This document shows positions 38,560 to 49,893 of a DNA stretch of 64,000 nucleotides, in pieces. Positions within the stretch are counted from its first letter, which is position 1, and each line of letters begins with the position of its first letter. The stretch comes from Zanthoxylum bungeanum. Taxonomy: Eukaryota; Streptophyta; Magnoliopsida; Sapindales; Rutaceae. The notes beneath the pieces are model-generated. The model saw only the letters and a list, made by a program, of their open reading frames with translations. It searched no databases and was not told the origin of the DNA. The position numbers were made by a program, and so were the translations under genes. The DNA is taken from NCBI GenBank assembly GCA_019454045.1, contig SKCR01031842.1:1-64000 (forward strand), given 5' to 3'.

Positions 38560-40845
38560 TGTTAGGGTTGGTGCTCGGAGTGCCAATCCGACATATATTT
38601 ATGTCTGATTTATGAATACGAACAATTTATTTTTCCATAATATTACTTATTTATGGTAGTACTTCTTGCTTTTATATACATATTCGATCTAATTACGATT
38701 AGATTGAAACTATATGAATTAGTGATATGTATATATTAGACAAAGACCCGATAATATATTATATAGTGCGCAGTTACAAAGTAGTTTGTAATTGACATTG
38801 GGAAGTGTCACTACTAGAAGTATATTATCAAATAAAATTCCTGGTCAAGATTTACTGACGTAGGTTGGTTAGTAAAATCCGCTGAGACCAGTACATGTCA
38901 TATATCGAGACTTGGTCCGATGGTTTATCCCAATGAAACATGAGTATTGGGAGACTCGTATAGACATGTAAGTGTTTATTTGATAAACACTGAATGACTC
39001 ACTGAGGATTTCCTAATATATGATACACCAACGTCAATAGGAATCTTCTCGAGTTGAGTAGCATAATGGTCCTTCGACTTGAGATACCACTGTAGATATA
39101 TGAGATATCCTCCACACTTTGATGGCAGTCACGTCACCGATCTATTTAGATCAAACCTCCGCCTGTTCGTTGGGCGTGGACTGATGCTCATGATATCATG
39201 TGAGTATCAGATAGAACTTCCTGTCTTGTGTACAGGCATAGGTATCATGTACGTATTTGAGATCTAGTAAATCCATGGTCGTGGTATACTTTGGAAGCGA
39301 GTTCCGAGTGTTATTTAGAGATCGTAAATTTAAAAGTCGACTAATTATACCTTAGGGATTTGACGTTCTTATCTATATCCCCGGTATAATATTGATAGCT
39401 TGTGACAGATGGATTATATATATGCAATGACCTCGACTTGCATAGTTTAGCGAGATTATCCGTGGTCGTCATAATTCATGAGTGGGTGAATTATGGACAC
39501 GAAATTTGATTCTGTGGCGGATAAACCTAAACTTAGAGAGTCTCACAATATGAAGTGTACTCGTTGAGCACTTGGGCAACTCATTGTGAATAATATAGAT
39601 TATTTATAATACTTCACCGAATTAAATGAGTTAATTCGAATCGTTTAAACGGTTAAACGAAAATACATGCATTAGAGGCATTTCGGTCAATTAATAATTA
39701 ATATGTATTTGTATTTGATACAAAATTTGATTTGATACATATTAATTAATTTTCAAATGAGATTTTGACACTTGTCATTAATATATGTATTTTGTTATTT
39801 AATGTAAATAAAAATACATATATAGATATTTATATTAATTAGTTATTTAGTTATTTAATTGTTAAATAATTAAATAATTAGAAATTAAATATCCAATCCA
39901 TAAGTAATAATTAGTATGATAAGTGGTGAGATATTATTGGTAACAAATGACATAATTTTTTAAGCTTGAAGAATTCAAATTGAATTTGAATTCCTTAAAT
40001 GTGATTAAATAAATTAAAATGACTATTTTGCCCCCAAGTTCGTTTTTACCCTAATATATAAAGTGAAAAATTTTATTTATCTCTTTCATTAGAAGCCTTG
40101 GTCGAAACCTCCTTCATGGAAAAACTCCCAAAATATTTATTGAAGAAACTTGAGAAAAAAATGATGAAATCAAGAAGAAAGCTTAAGGAAATTAGGAGAT
40201 TTTGAGGTAATGTTTAATATTCTTAAGCATAGAAAGTTTGTTTCTTGTTCTTGAGCATTTAGAATAGTTTTAGGGTTTCTTCCTTTCTTATATTTTGGGG
40301 CTTTTTGATTTGGAGGATGGATTTGGAGGCTAGATACATTTGTGAGGTTAGATTAGATAATATTAGTGTAATATTAGTTCAATTTTGTCATTTGATGACT
40401 TGTTGTCATTCTAGAATGTTATGACCACTCTTGTAACTCCTAGAATTTTTCTTGAGTTCTTCATTTGTGGTGACTTTAGTTGGTGTAAGTATTAATATGA
40501 TTAATATTGAGAAAATTGGATTTAAAGCTTGAAAAATGATATTTTTAATTACCAAATCAGATCTGGAGTTTCATTAATTTTGGTTATGAAAAATATGTTG
40601 TATGAATGTATTGGATGTGTTTTAGACATTGGAACACTTGCCGGAAATTGTTTCGGAGTTGAATTAAGCGAAAACAATGAAAAACGGCGTTACCGGGTGA
40701 GTTTCAGGCTTACTGGGTTTCCGTTGTCCAAATAGTGAATTGATCACTGTTTGGGCAGCCCATGAACTGCCCAAGTACTATTGGGGCTGACCTGGGAAGC
40801 CCTTATATGTATTGGTTGATTGGTTCAGACAAAAACCCCCAACAT
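38560..40845 (+). repeat. Copia C 3' LTR (2286 bp, U5 deletion)
   Basis: It follows the 5' LTR to the GGTTCAGACAAAAAC segment and then joins directly to CCCCAACA, missing about 190 bp of the U5 end. The junction lies at a short run of C and A shared by both sides. Confidence 0.93.
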
Positions 40846-41450
40846 CTAGATCCTAGTTCAGGGCTTGGGATGACAGATGCCCCTAGACCCTAGATTCAAT
40901 GACACGATGATAGCATGCATTGAGGGAAGGCGAGACGTAATGCCCCAATGGCATGAGTTTGCACACCTGGCTCTAGTTCAGTGGCTTGGGGGATGGCGAG
41001 ACATAATGCCCCAAGACCACTAGTTATGCGTATGAGGGGATGGCGATATGTAACTACCTCATATGTCTGGTTTTCTACAGATCTTCAGACATATGGTTTT
41101 CAAATACAGTAGTTTTATGACAGAATTTCTGCAAAACAGTTTTTATGAAAGAGTTTTAAAAAGAATTTAGTTTTACAGAAAGATCACAGAGTTTTACAGA
41201 CAGAAAGAATTTCTAGAAAATTTTCACAGAAAGAGAATTGTTTCAGATAAGAAAGCGTTTTCAGAAAACATCGGTTTTCTAGAATTTTTTTCGATTTTAG
41301 AACCATGAATGTTTCATAAAATATTTCAGTTTCCGTTTTAAACTGTCAACTCACTAGGTTGTACAAACGATCTAACCCTCACTTCTAGTGTTTATGTTTT
41401 ACAGGGTTACTTGGAGGACGAGCTCGAGAGGATGGATACTAATGGAAGTC
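40846..41450 (+). repeat. Gypsy 3' LTR, second part
   Basis: Resumes as TCTAGATCCTAGTTCAGGGC and parallels 16516-17110 of the 5' LTR. Homology ends at about 41450 after ACTAATGGAAGTC, where the next element starts. Confidence 0.85.
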
Positions 41451-41475
41451 CCTATATAATGGGGGGACGTTTGAG

Positions 41476-42571
41476 TGTTAGAAGATAATAACAATCTTGA
41501 ACAACAATAACAATCCGAAAGTTAACAACAATAATCTAAAAAAGAGAGAAAAATCCTCGGGAAAATAATAGCCTACCCACCCTTTGAGTTATGTACGTTC
41601 CGGTGTTAATCCAGCAGAGACCTAACAATCAGAATCGTCTTCAGAGCCTGGCTGCATTGAAAAAGATATGACTAAGGGCGCCCTATTTAATATTTATGCG
41701 AATCTGAGATTCTTTTTTGACACAGTATCTCCGACTAGACGTACACTACGTTCGGACAAACATAGACACACATTTGGCCACCCATAAGCATGTCAGGCCA
41801 TCTATTGCTTTCTGGAATGCATGTTTATGTAATGTAATCTTATATGAATATGTTATGCGAATCATTTTTATTTATCTCATCAATATTAGTATGCATGTTA
41901 CTGTTTTCCCTTATTTATTAGTATTTTATGCGTGATTCTGTATTCCATAGATTCTAATTTGCAAGTTATATCTGACCTGATTTATTACAAGTCTGGCCAG
42001 ACATGATTTATATCCAGTCTTATGATCTTGTGGTATAGAGGATGGAAAACCGAAAAAATGTTCCATAGACGATTTAAAATGGACGCTAGTATGGTTTGCA
42101 CTCAGCATATAACTTCACGTACCACTGGAGGATGGCTATTTCCTTATGAATGTATTTAAAATGCTTATTTTCTATATCTGTATTTACATGTGCATGTTTC
42201 TACATTTCTGAACTACGCAGTATGTCCGACCTGACTTTGTCCAAGTCCGGCCAGACATGAACAACTATATCCGGCCAAGCCTCTCTATTGTCAGACCCAG
42301 CTAATGCATGTTTTGATCTATTTAATTATTGATTTGTCATTGCTAGAATTGTTAGTCTCATTGTTCGTATTACTTTCCCTTATTGTTTATCGTGTTATTT
42401 TATCTACTATTGCTATGATTTTGTGTTTCTGAGTTGCGAATTATATCCGGCCAGGCTTTCATCAAGTCTGGTCGGACTTTAAAGGTTATATTCGGCCTAC
42501 TGTGGCCATGTCCGACCGGCCTCTCCGAGGCCAGGTCTATGTGATGAGGTTCAGTTTCTCCTGTAGCAACA
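41476..42571 (+). repeat. Putative left LTR of the PMD element
   Basis: Begins TGTTAGAAGATAATAAC and ends near GTAGCAACA. Rich in CCGGCC-type palindromic motifs. Confidence 0.7.
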
Positions 42572-43510
42572 CCTTTAAAAAAAGAGTTTGCATGCTGGGA
42601 TGAAAACCTGAAAAGGCAGCCCAGGCAAAAGTTAGAGCAGCCTACTAGGTTGAAAATCCGAAAAGACAGCCTTGGAAAAATTTAAGACATACCTGCAAAA
42701 GTAACGGACTCCCCAAAAATCAGTTGGAAAGGTTTCGTTTGATTCCATTCTAGCCACGGAATGTCTCAACCAGGATAACAGCCGATGGATCATAACCGCA
42801 GTGGATACCTTGGATCATGTTGAGTAATCAATAATCATTTCTCTCACTATCACCAGGTATCGGGCCATGATACAAAATATAACCACAGTACCCTACCTCC
42901 ATGCTAGAAGCAACATCCAATGATGTAGACAGTTCAATGAATGAGGAGGTATGTATTACTCTTTTCATCTCGACATGGCTAAGGAGAAAAGCCGCATAAG
43001 CTTCTAATGAATACTTATTTTTTGAAAAAAGCATTGCCAGAAGAGTAAATCGAAGACCCAGTATAGCGGAAAACTCCTCGGGCAGGGACATTACTCATGT
43101 TCGTTGAAGCAAAAGACGTGATTCTCAGTGTCTGAGAAGGTCATAGAGGCCTTAAGAAATACATAGTCCAATTCGACATGATGGGGGTAATGAAGAGCAT
43201 ACAACTGAGTTAGGCTTGGGGGCGACCAATCAGACACCCCACGTTTGAATTGATGGCCAGATTTACTTATCTAGAATGGCCAGACAAACACAACATATCT
43301 GGCCAAACATATGCGGGATTGTTTAATATCCGATCAGACTCAAATTATATTCGGACGGACGTTCTGAGTTCCATACAATTTACATTATTATGAACATATG
43401 TTATGCAAAAGAAAGATGTATGAAAGATAATTAAATAAAAAGTCTCGAAATTTCTGTTTTTGTACAAAATATCCTGATATAAATACAACAAATGAAAAAT
43501 GAGTGTTATC

Positions 43511-46333
43511 CTAATTATCAGAAGTTGTCTCTATTCCCTCGAGCTCTTTCTCACTATACTCTTCAGGTTCTGGATCTCTTGGTGCACCATGAGAATGCAG
43601 TCCTTTGACTCTGACCCCCCATCGTGTGGCATCAGCCTTCAAACAAGAGAGATGTCAACGCGCCTGCTCAAATTGGTGGTCAAGGACTTCGTGATCCCGA
43701 ACTCGCACCTCCATCTCATCTAAACGGCACTGGTAGTCTCTGGCATGCGCCTCCAAGTGACTATACATTAGGGAACACATGAAGAAAAGTTTGGAAAAAC
43801 ATGCATACATGCATACACGTTAACTCTATCTTTACAAGTACCTTATATGAAAGACTCTGCACGGCTAACTCATACTTCGTTACCTACACTAGATGATAGT
43901 AGTGGTTCGCAAAGCCCACAAGAACCTGCAAGTATGATTTGGTCAGTGAAAAGAACAAAGCTGAAAAATACGGAAAGCTGACTGATAGAGATACTTACAT
44001 GGATTGTATCAGTAGGGGTAACTGTCAGAGCCTGCATCGCGCCCAGTAGCAGTTCATGAGTCTTCGCCGCTCCTACATTATCGTACACCATGTAGGTCAG
44101 ATCTGACCAATAAGACACTAAGCCAGAGATGACGCTAGAAGAAGGTCCATGCTGAAAAGTAGAAGTAGTCGTTAGAGAAGGACCCGACTGGAAAGAAAGA
44201 GCCCAAAGGCGGACTCGCTTAGAAGAAGAAGGTCCTAAAACTGTCGTAGACTTTATCTGCACTTACTTTTCCTCAACCTCAGTAGGCTGGTGCATTTGAG
44301 GTGCTTTGCGGCATCCACGAACCTAAACTGAAGAACCACGACAATAAGAGACAAGCAGATGAAGGAGGTACTCTGATAGATGAGACGACAGTGCATACAT
44401 GGGTAGCCTGGTATGGCTCGATCAGAGGAAGGGACCCAAAGAGGGAAATAGGGGCCCATTGCCAGTAGTCTCCATCAACAAGGAAAATATCGGCGGGAAA
44501 GTCATGCAAGGATGCCACGAGATCCTCCCCCTCGATCTTAAGGCTGAAAAATATGGAAGGATGAGAATAAGCAGGAGTTTTGAGGGCCTAGGGGACTAAG
44601 TGCCAGAACCACATATGTTCCCCTAGATACCAAAGATGTTGATCGGCACCCAGAAAGAGTAGGCATAGACCGCCCTTATGGAAAGATGATTGCACAAAAT
44701 CAGACATATCAGTGGTTGGGGTCCCCCCACCATACCAAGTCAATTTGAGAGAAAAAAAAATGGAACAAAATAGAGAGGATAGTCAAGGGCAGGGTAAAAT
44801 CAAAAATCAAATATCAACAGAATAAGAGAAGACTTACTATATCCCAAGTTAGCCCATTCAGCCGAGCTCGGTGCACCTCTATATCATGGAACTCGAAGGA
44901 GCCCGCAGTAGATGTGTCCTAGTGGGACAAGCCAAGAAACACAACCTCCTCCCTGAAGATCTGGAAGGGTCATGCCAGAATGCTGAACTCATATGCCCAG
45001 GCATGCAAATTATATAAATCAGGTTTAGCTACCAATTATAGCAGAAAAAGAAAAGAAATAAAAGTTGGGACACATACCTCAACCAAGAAGCCATAGCACT
45101 GGACGTAGGAGTTACGCCGAACGCATCGGTCCAGTCTATGGTAAATGGCTTACAGAGTCGGGGATCCCTAGTCTAATTCCCGGACGATGTCTAGGTCACG
45201 GAGTAGAGAAATGAGGCAGAGATCAACAGAGCTGGTTGCATGAGCAAATAGAGTGCAACTGAATATATACAAGATAAAAGAGCGCATAACCCGGTCGATA
45301 TCCAGTCCAGTTGTCGGGGAACGCCTCTCCCAAAGTGTCTGAAGCTCCTTATAAGCAAAAACCCCAGAACGAACTCGGAGGATGAATTCCAACAGTTTAC
45401 GAATGTAATCGGTTTGAAGGGTGGAAGAATAGAGGTTGCAGTCAAACTACATGTGTCAGCCATCACAAGGAATGTTTGTCAAGTATGTAAAATCCCCCGA
45501 CGTGATGTTCATCTTGCCTATTGGAAGATGAAAAGTATGTGTGGCATCCATCTACCTCTCTACTAATGCCTGAAGCGCCCTATTGTCATGCATTTATGTA
45601 CGATCGAGAAGGCAATGATGAATTGTGTAAACCCGATGGTATCAATCCGAGCCTTCACCTCGAGAGATAGTCTCTTATACCACATTCATACATTAGTGGT
45701 TCCCTGTGGCCTTGAGGTACGAAGCATCCAACTGCAAAAAAAATAGAAATCAAGTTAGCAGACATATAAAAATAGCATAATAGTGATAACACAAAGCCTA
45801 GGGACTGGTCACAGTATATGGGAAGTCGGCCATACATGTAAAAACCCAGGTCTGATATGTAAGACTTCTAGTCGAATATACGATGGACATATGGGCGGAC
45901 ATGGAGTGCTTGAACAACATACAGTTTCAATGGTGGGCCTTAGAAGATCCTATCCTTATTTTGGAGTTTAAATGACTTAAGTTAAGCCTAAAACTAAGTC
46001 ATTTGGTCAGAAAGTCCAGACATATATAAATTAGAGGCAACAAACATATGTCTCATGTCCGGCTGGACTAGGATATTAGGGGCCCGGACTTACAGTATGT
46101 CTGGCCGGATATAAGTAGATCTGAAAATTCAAAAAATATGAGAATGAGAATGAAAAAGAAAGCTTACCAGCTCGACGCTAGAGCAGGCGTGGTCCCCCAG
46201 GGACAAGTGAGTAAAGACGAGATCCTCATACTTGAGGCCAAAAGATTTTTGGCGCCCCGAAGTGCGATTGAGGATCGAGACGAATGGTAGAGGAAGAGCC
46301 TCGGGCACGCCCTCCGGTGCTGGAAGTCCTCAT
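43511..46333 (-). pseudogene. Plant mobile domain (PMD) protein gene, intron-containing, broken
   Basis: Reading the minus strand, a start MRTSSTGGRARG near 46333 is followed, with frame changes, by a splice-donor-like GTAAGC near 46165. Next come PMD motifs: ALVER, a stop in place of the usual Trp, then THTFHLPIGKMNIT (about 45600-45490). The segment RSFILYIFSCTLFAH...LRDLDIVREL follows (45310-45170). YVQCYGFLVEV near a donor at about 45080 and further exon-like pieces lie at 44990-44830 and 44520-44280. A C-terminal coiled-coil-like acidic stretch ends GIETTSDN at a TAG at 43511. PMD proteins (MAIN/MAIL type) act in gene silencing and meristem maintenance and are often found inside transposons. 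Several stops make this a pseudogene. Exon limits are approximate. Confidence 0.7.
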
Positions 46334-46568
46334 AATACAATTAATGAGTTGTGAAGGGAAAAGAAGTCGCCAGAGATGAAGGGATTTTGAGAGTTTTTAA
46401 ATGGAGGTGTTTTTACTTCAAAGAACGTCGGTGACAAATGAGAAGGAAGTCTGCCCTTTTTTATTTCATGAGGCATGTCCGTCCAGACATAGATTGCAAG
46501 GATATTCAGCCAGATATAAGTGAAGAAATCACATCCGGCAATACATGATTTAGCACATCTATAATTTG

Positions 46569-46875
46569 AAAAGCAGAGATCGAGGCATCTCATACTGATT
46601 AAGGCATCGGGAGACCCGCGGTTCCATCAACTGTCAGAGCAGAGATCGAGGCATCTCACTACCGATCAGCGTATCTAGAGACTTGCAGGTCCATTAACCA
46701 TCAAGAGCAAATATCAAGGCATCTCTCTACTGATCGAGGTATCGAGAGACCTACGGTTCCATCACCTATCAGAGCAGAGATCGAGGCATCAGAATACCTG
46801 CGGGTCCATCAATTACTCAAGCAGAGAATGAAATATCTCAGACCGATTGAGGTATCGAGGGACCTGAGGGTCCAC
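46569..46875. repeat. About 67-bp tandem array, five units
   Basis: Units begin AGCAGAGATCGAGGCATCTC at about 46571, 46637, 46704, 46770 and 46818; the fourth is shortened. Each contains GGTATCGAGAGACCT and GGTTCCATCA variants. Confidence 0.8.
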
Positions 46876-47535
46876 TTATCCATAACCTACTACAAAAATT
46901 AGGTAAGCCTGGTGAGGCCCATCAAACCAGGTACATAAAAATATATGCATGACTTTGGAAGGCATGTCACTGTCATATATTGTGCAAGCCTATTAAATAG
47001 GGGCGGCTGTAGACATTGTATTTTTATGCATAGCCCAATTATGAGTCTCTTACGGGAAAACCTTCTAAAAATTAAGGAATTGTAAGGATTAATGCCGAAA
47101 AGGAAAGGAATACCAGGGAACACAACCAAAAGTCGGTTGGATATCATTTATGTCTGGCCTACCTTGTTCTTAGCTAGAAAACCGGCTGGGCATGCCTTGA
47201 AAATCCTAAATCCGGCCAATCATGATATAACTGTCAACGAATGAGTAGATTGTCATTTACTAAAGTTTAGGGATCTGATTGTCTCCGACCGGACATACAA
47301 TTCAAATTGTAAGGCCGGTCAGACATGTATCGAGCTGTTAGCACACATGAAAAATTAAATTAGTTGGAATCACATGATTGATTACGTCCGACCGAATATA
47401 CATCCCAAATCCTAAATCGACCGGACATGGTTCGAGCCGTGTCTGATATTTTAATTGTCAATCACTCGAGACAAATTAGAGGGGGATGAGGGATTTTTCT
47501 CCCCCTTCCATCCTCAGCCCCTTCTGTTTCACTAT

Positions 47536-47545
47536 AAGGGGGGAC
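47536..47545 (+). other. Putative polypurine tract of the PMD element
   Basis: AAGGGGGGAC, 8 bp before the right LTR copy. Not directly adjacent, so the assignment is tentative. Confidence 0.4.
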
Positions 47546-47553
47546 TTTTTATG

Positions 47554-48599
47554 TGTTAGAGGATAATAACAATATGAAAGTTAACAACAATAATCTGAAG
47601 AAAAAAACCCTAGGGAAAATAATAACCTATCCACCTTTAGAGTTATGTATGTTCTGGTGTGAATCAAGCAAAGACCCAAGGATTAGAATAGTCTTCAAAG
47701 CCAAGCTATATTGAAAAATGTACGACCTGAGGACACCCTCTTTAATATTTATGCGAATCTGAGATTCTATTTTGACACAGTATATCTGGCCGGATGTACA
47801 CTATGTCCGGCCGGACATACACATACATCTGGCCGCCCATAAGCATGTCAGGCCATGTCCATTGCTTTTTGGAATGCATATTTATGTAATGTAATCTTAC
47901 ATGAATATGCTATGCGGATCTTATTTATTTATCTCATCAATATTAGTATGCATGTTACCGTTTTCCCTTATTTATTAGTATTTTATGTATGATTATGTAT
48001 TCCATATATTCTGATATGCAAGTTTTATCCGGCCTGATTTATTACAATTCTGACCGAATATGATTTATATCTGGCCGCATGATCCCGTGGTATATAAGAT
48101 GGAAACCCGAACATAAGTTCCATTACCGATTCCGAATGGATGGTAGTATGATTCACACTTTGGATTCAACTCCAAGTACTATTGGTGGATGGCCATTTCA
48201 TTATGATTGTATCTAAAATGCTCATTTATTGTCTCTGTATTTGCATGTGCATGTTTCTGCATTTTTCGACTATGGAGTATGTCCGGCCTGACTCTGCCAA
48301 GTCCGGCTGGACATGAACATATATATCCGACCAAGCCTCTCTAAGGTCAGACCCACCTAATGCATTCTTCGGTCTGTTTAATTATTACTTTATCATTACT
48401 GGAATTATTAGTGTCACATTATTCGTATTACTTTCCTTTATTGTTTATCATGCTATTTTATCTACTGTTGCTGTGATTCCTTGTTTCTGAGTTGCGAATT
48501 ATATCTGGTCAGGCTTCCATCAAGTCCATCCGAACTTTGAAGGTTATATCTGGCCTACTATGGCCATGTTCGACCAGCCTCTCCGAGGCCAAGCCTATG
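47554..48599 (+). repeat. Putative right LTR of the PMD element, interrupted
   Basis: Starts TGTTAGAGGATAATAAC and follows the left copy up to AGCCTATG at 48599, where another LTR sequence begins. Its last 25 bp or so are not found on the far side. Confidence 0.7.
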
Positions 48600-49893
48600 T
48601 GATGCTTGCCAAGATGACACGCTCAAAAAGTGGTTCTTTACTCCCAAGTATAAGAGTGTCGAAGTAATAAAATAACTCGGTAAGTCCGGGGTCGATCCAC
48701 AGTTATTAGATATAGTAAAATAAAATAATAATTTGAGTAAAAATAAAAAGGCTTGATTTGTTTGAAATGATTGGAAATTTTAAATTAGATTGCAACAATA
48801 AAATAAAATATTGGGGGTTAAGGGATCCACTTTTAATATTTCAAATTTAAAAATCTTACTTTTTCTAATAAATAAATTATCATTATTACTCAATTAATTT
48901 ATTTCAGGAATTAATTATGCCAAAACATATAAAAATCAGCCATAAAGGCGGTGATAATATTTGTCCATAATAAGTCAAGTTAGGTATTCAATTATGCCAA
49001 ATAAATAAAACCAGCCATATAGGCGGTAACAAAGTTTGTCAATAATTAATCCAGATTTAAATTAAGTATTAATCATTATATTAAAATTTATATATTATAA
49101 TATAAGTGAGATTAATATATATTTTCATATTAAAAGCTCCACCCTTTAACCACATCAAAAAGAAATTAGCTACTCATAATTTGAATAAAAACACACATAA
49201 TTTTATTATTTAAAGAAAAAGAAAATACAAGAAAGATTTTAAAAAATAAAACACACAAAAGCTAGAAATCCATAAATTTTCGGAGAAAACTATGGAATCT
49301 AAACTGAAGAAAATGAGGTGTTGAACACCTCTATTTATAGAGGTGCTCGCACCTCTTAACTTCAATTGCAATTGCAAAAAATTAAGCATGTTTGGTGGAG
49401 AGTGGATTGCTATCATCCAATTATTATTTTTTATTTTTTATTTCTACTTTAATAATTACTTATAACACACTTTCGATATTTCATCAATTTCGGCCTTGAA
49501 AACTTCAAAACTAGAAAAGCTTGTCAACAGTTAAGTTGTAGATCTTTAAGTCTTCTTTCATCTGGAACTAGAATAACTTCAATCCGATATCAGAGTAAAA
49601 CATTATGACCAAAATACGACGATTGTGCATGGATGGAATTTCTGAATTTATACACTGTTAGAACGCCCTTTCAAGTTTTTGGCCTCCAAAATCCAAATAT
49701 CATGTTTATTTTTCTAGTTATACATTCAAAGTATTATTTCACCTACATAAGAAATAAAAATCACAATAAAATATATAAAACATAAATTTAATTATTATTT
49801 TATAAATATGCTAAATTAAAGGAATTAATAAAATTACAAGTGTAAAATGATTACTTTTTCTTTTAATAAATGTGCATTTTTTAGTGTTCATCA
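48600..49893 (-). repeat. LTR of the 48.6-kb element
   Basis: TGAT...ATCA termini. Contains AGCCATAAAGGCGG and AGCCATATAGGCGG segments, also present in the LOG element LTR near 58460-58505. Confidence 0.75.
49326..49345 (-). promoter_or_regulatory. TATA box inside an inverted repeat
   Basis: CACCTCTA-TTTA-TAGAGGTG: 8-bp perfect arms with the TATAAATAG core (minus strand) spanning the centre. Confidence 0.5.

Larger units (their letters stand above)
31780..40845 (+). mobile_element. Ty1/copia element C, plus strand, inserted in the gypsy 3' LTR
   Basis: The 9.07-kb element starts TGTTAGGGTTGG and ends CCCCAACA. Flanks are CCTAG (31775-31779) and TCTAG (40846-40850), a TSD with one mismatch; removing the element restores the gypsy sequence seen near 16510. 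It has a near-perfect iMet PBS, PPT and two LTRs. It is the same family as copia B but in the opposite orientation. Confidence 0.94.
14886..41450 (+). mobile_element. Old Ty3/gypsy (Tekay/Del-like) element, split by two nested copia elements
   Basis: The same LTR sequence appears at 14886-17407 plus 26031-26082 and again at 30045-31779 plus 40846-41450. Between them are a PBS (26087) and, at the 3' end, the gypsy-type terminus TTCGAGGACGAATCC...AGGGGGTAA just before the second LTR. Each LTR is interrupted by one copia element with TSDs. The right end is lost where the PMD-carrying element begins near 41450. The polyprotein is too decayed to read. Assignment to Tekay/Del rests on the PPT and LTR length (about 2.5 kb) and is an inference. 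Confidence 0.82.
41450..48599 (+). mobile_element. LTR-flanked element carrying an antisense plant mobile domain gene
   Basis: Two direct repeats of about 1.1 kb (41476-42571 and from 47554) enclose about 5 kb with no readable gag or pol. GGGGGGAC precedes the right copy like a PPT, giving a plus orientation. The left copy is preceded by a similar GGGGGGACG, so the exact left boundary is unclear and the array may be part of a larger or tandem structure. I could not find a convincing PBS after the left copy. The internal region contains a broken PMD gene on the opposite strand. Such antisense PMD-type extra genes are known from plant Tat-lineage Ty3 elements (from memory). The right copy is interrupted at 48600. 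Confidence 0.65.
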
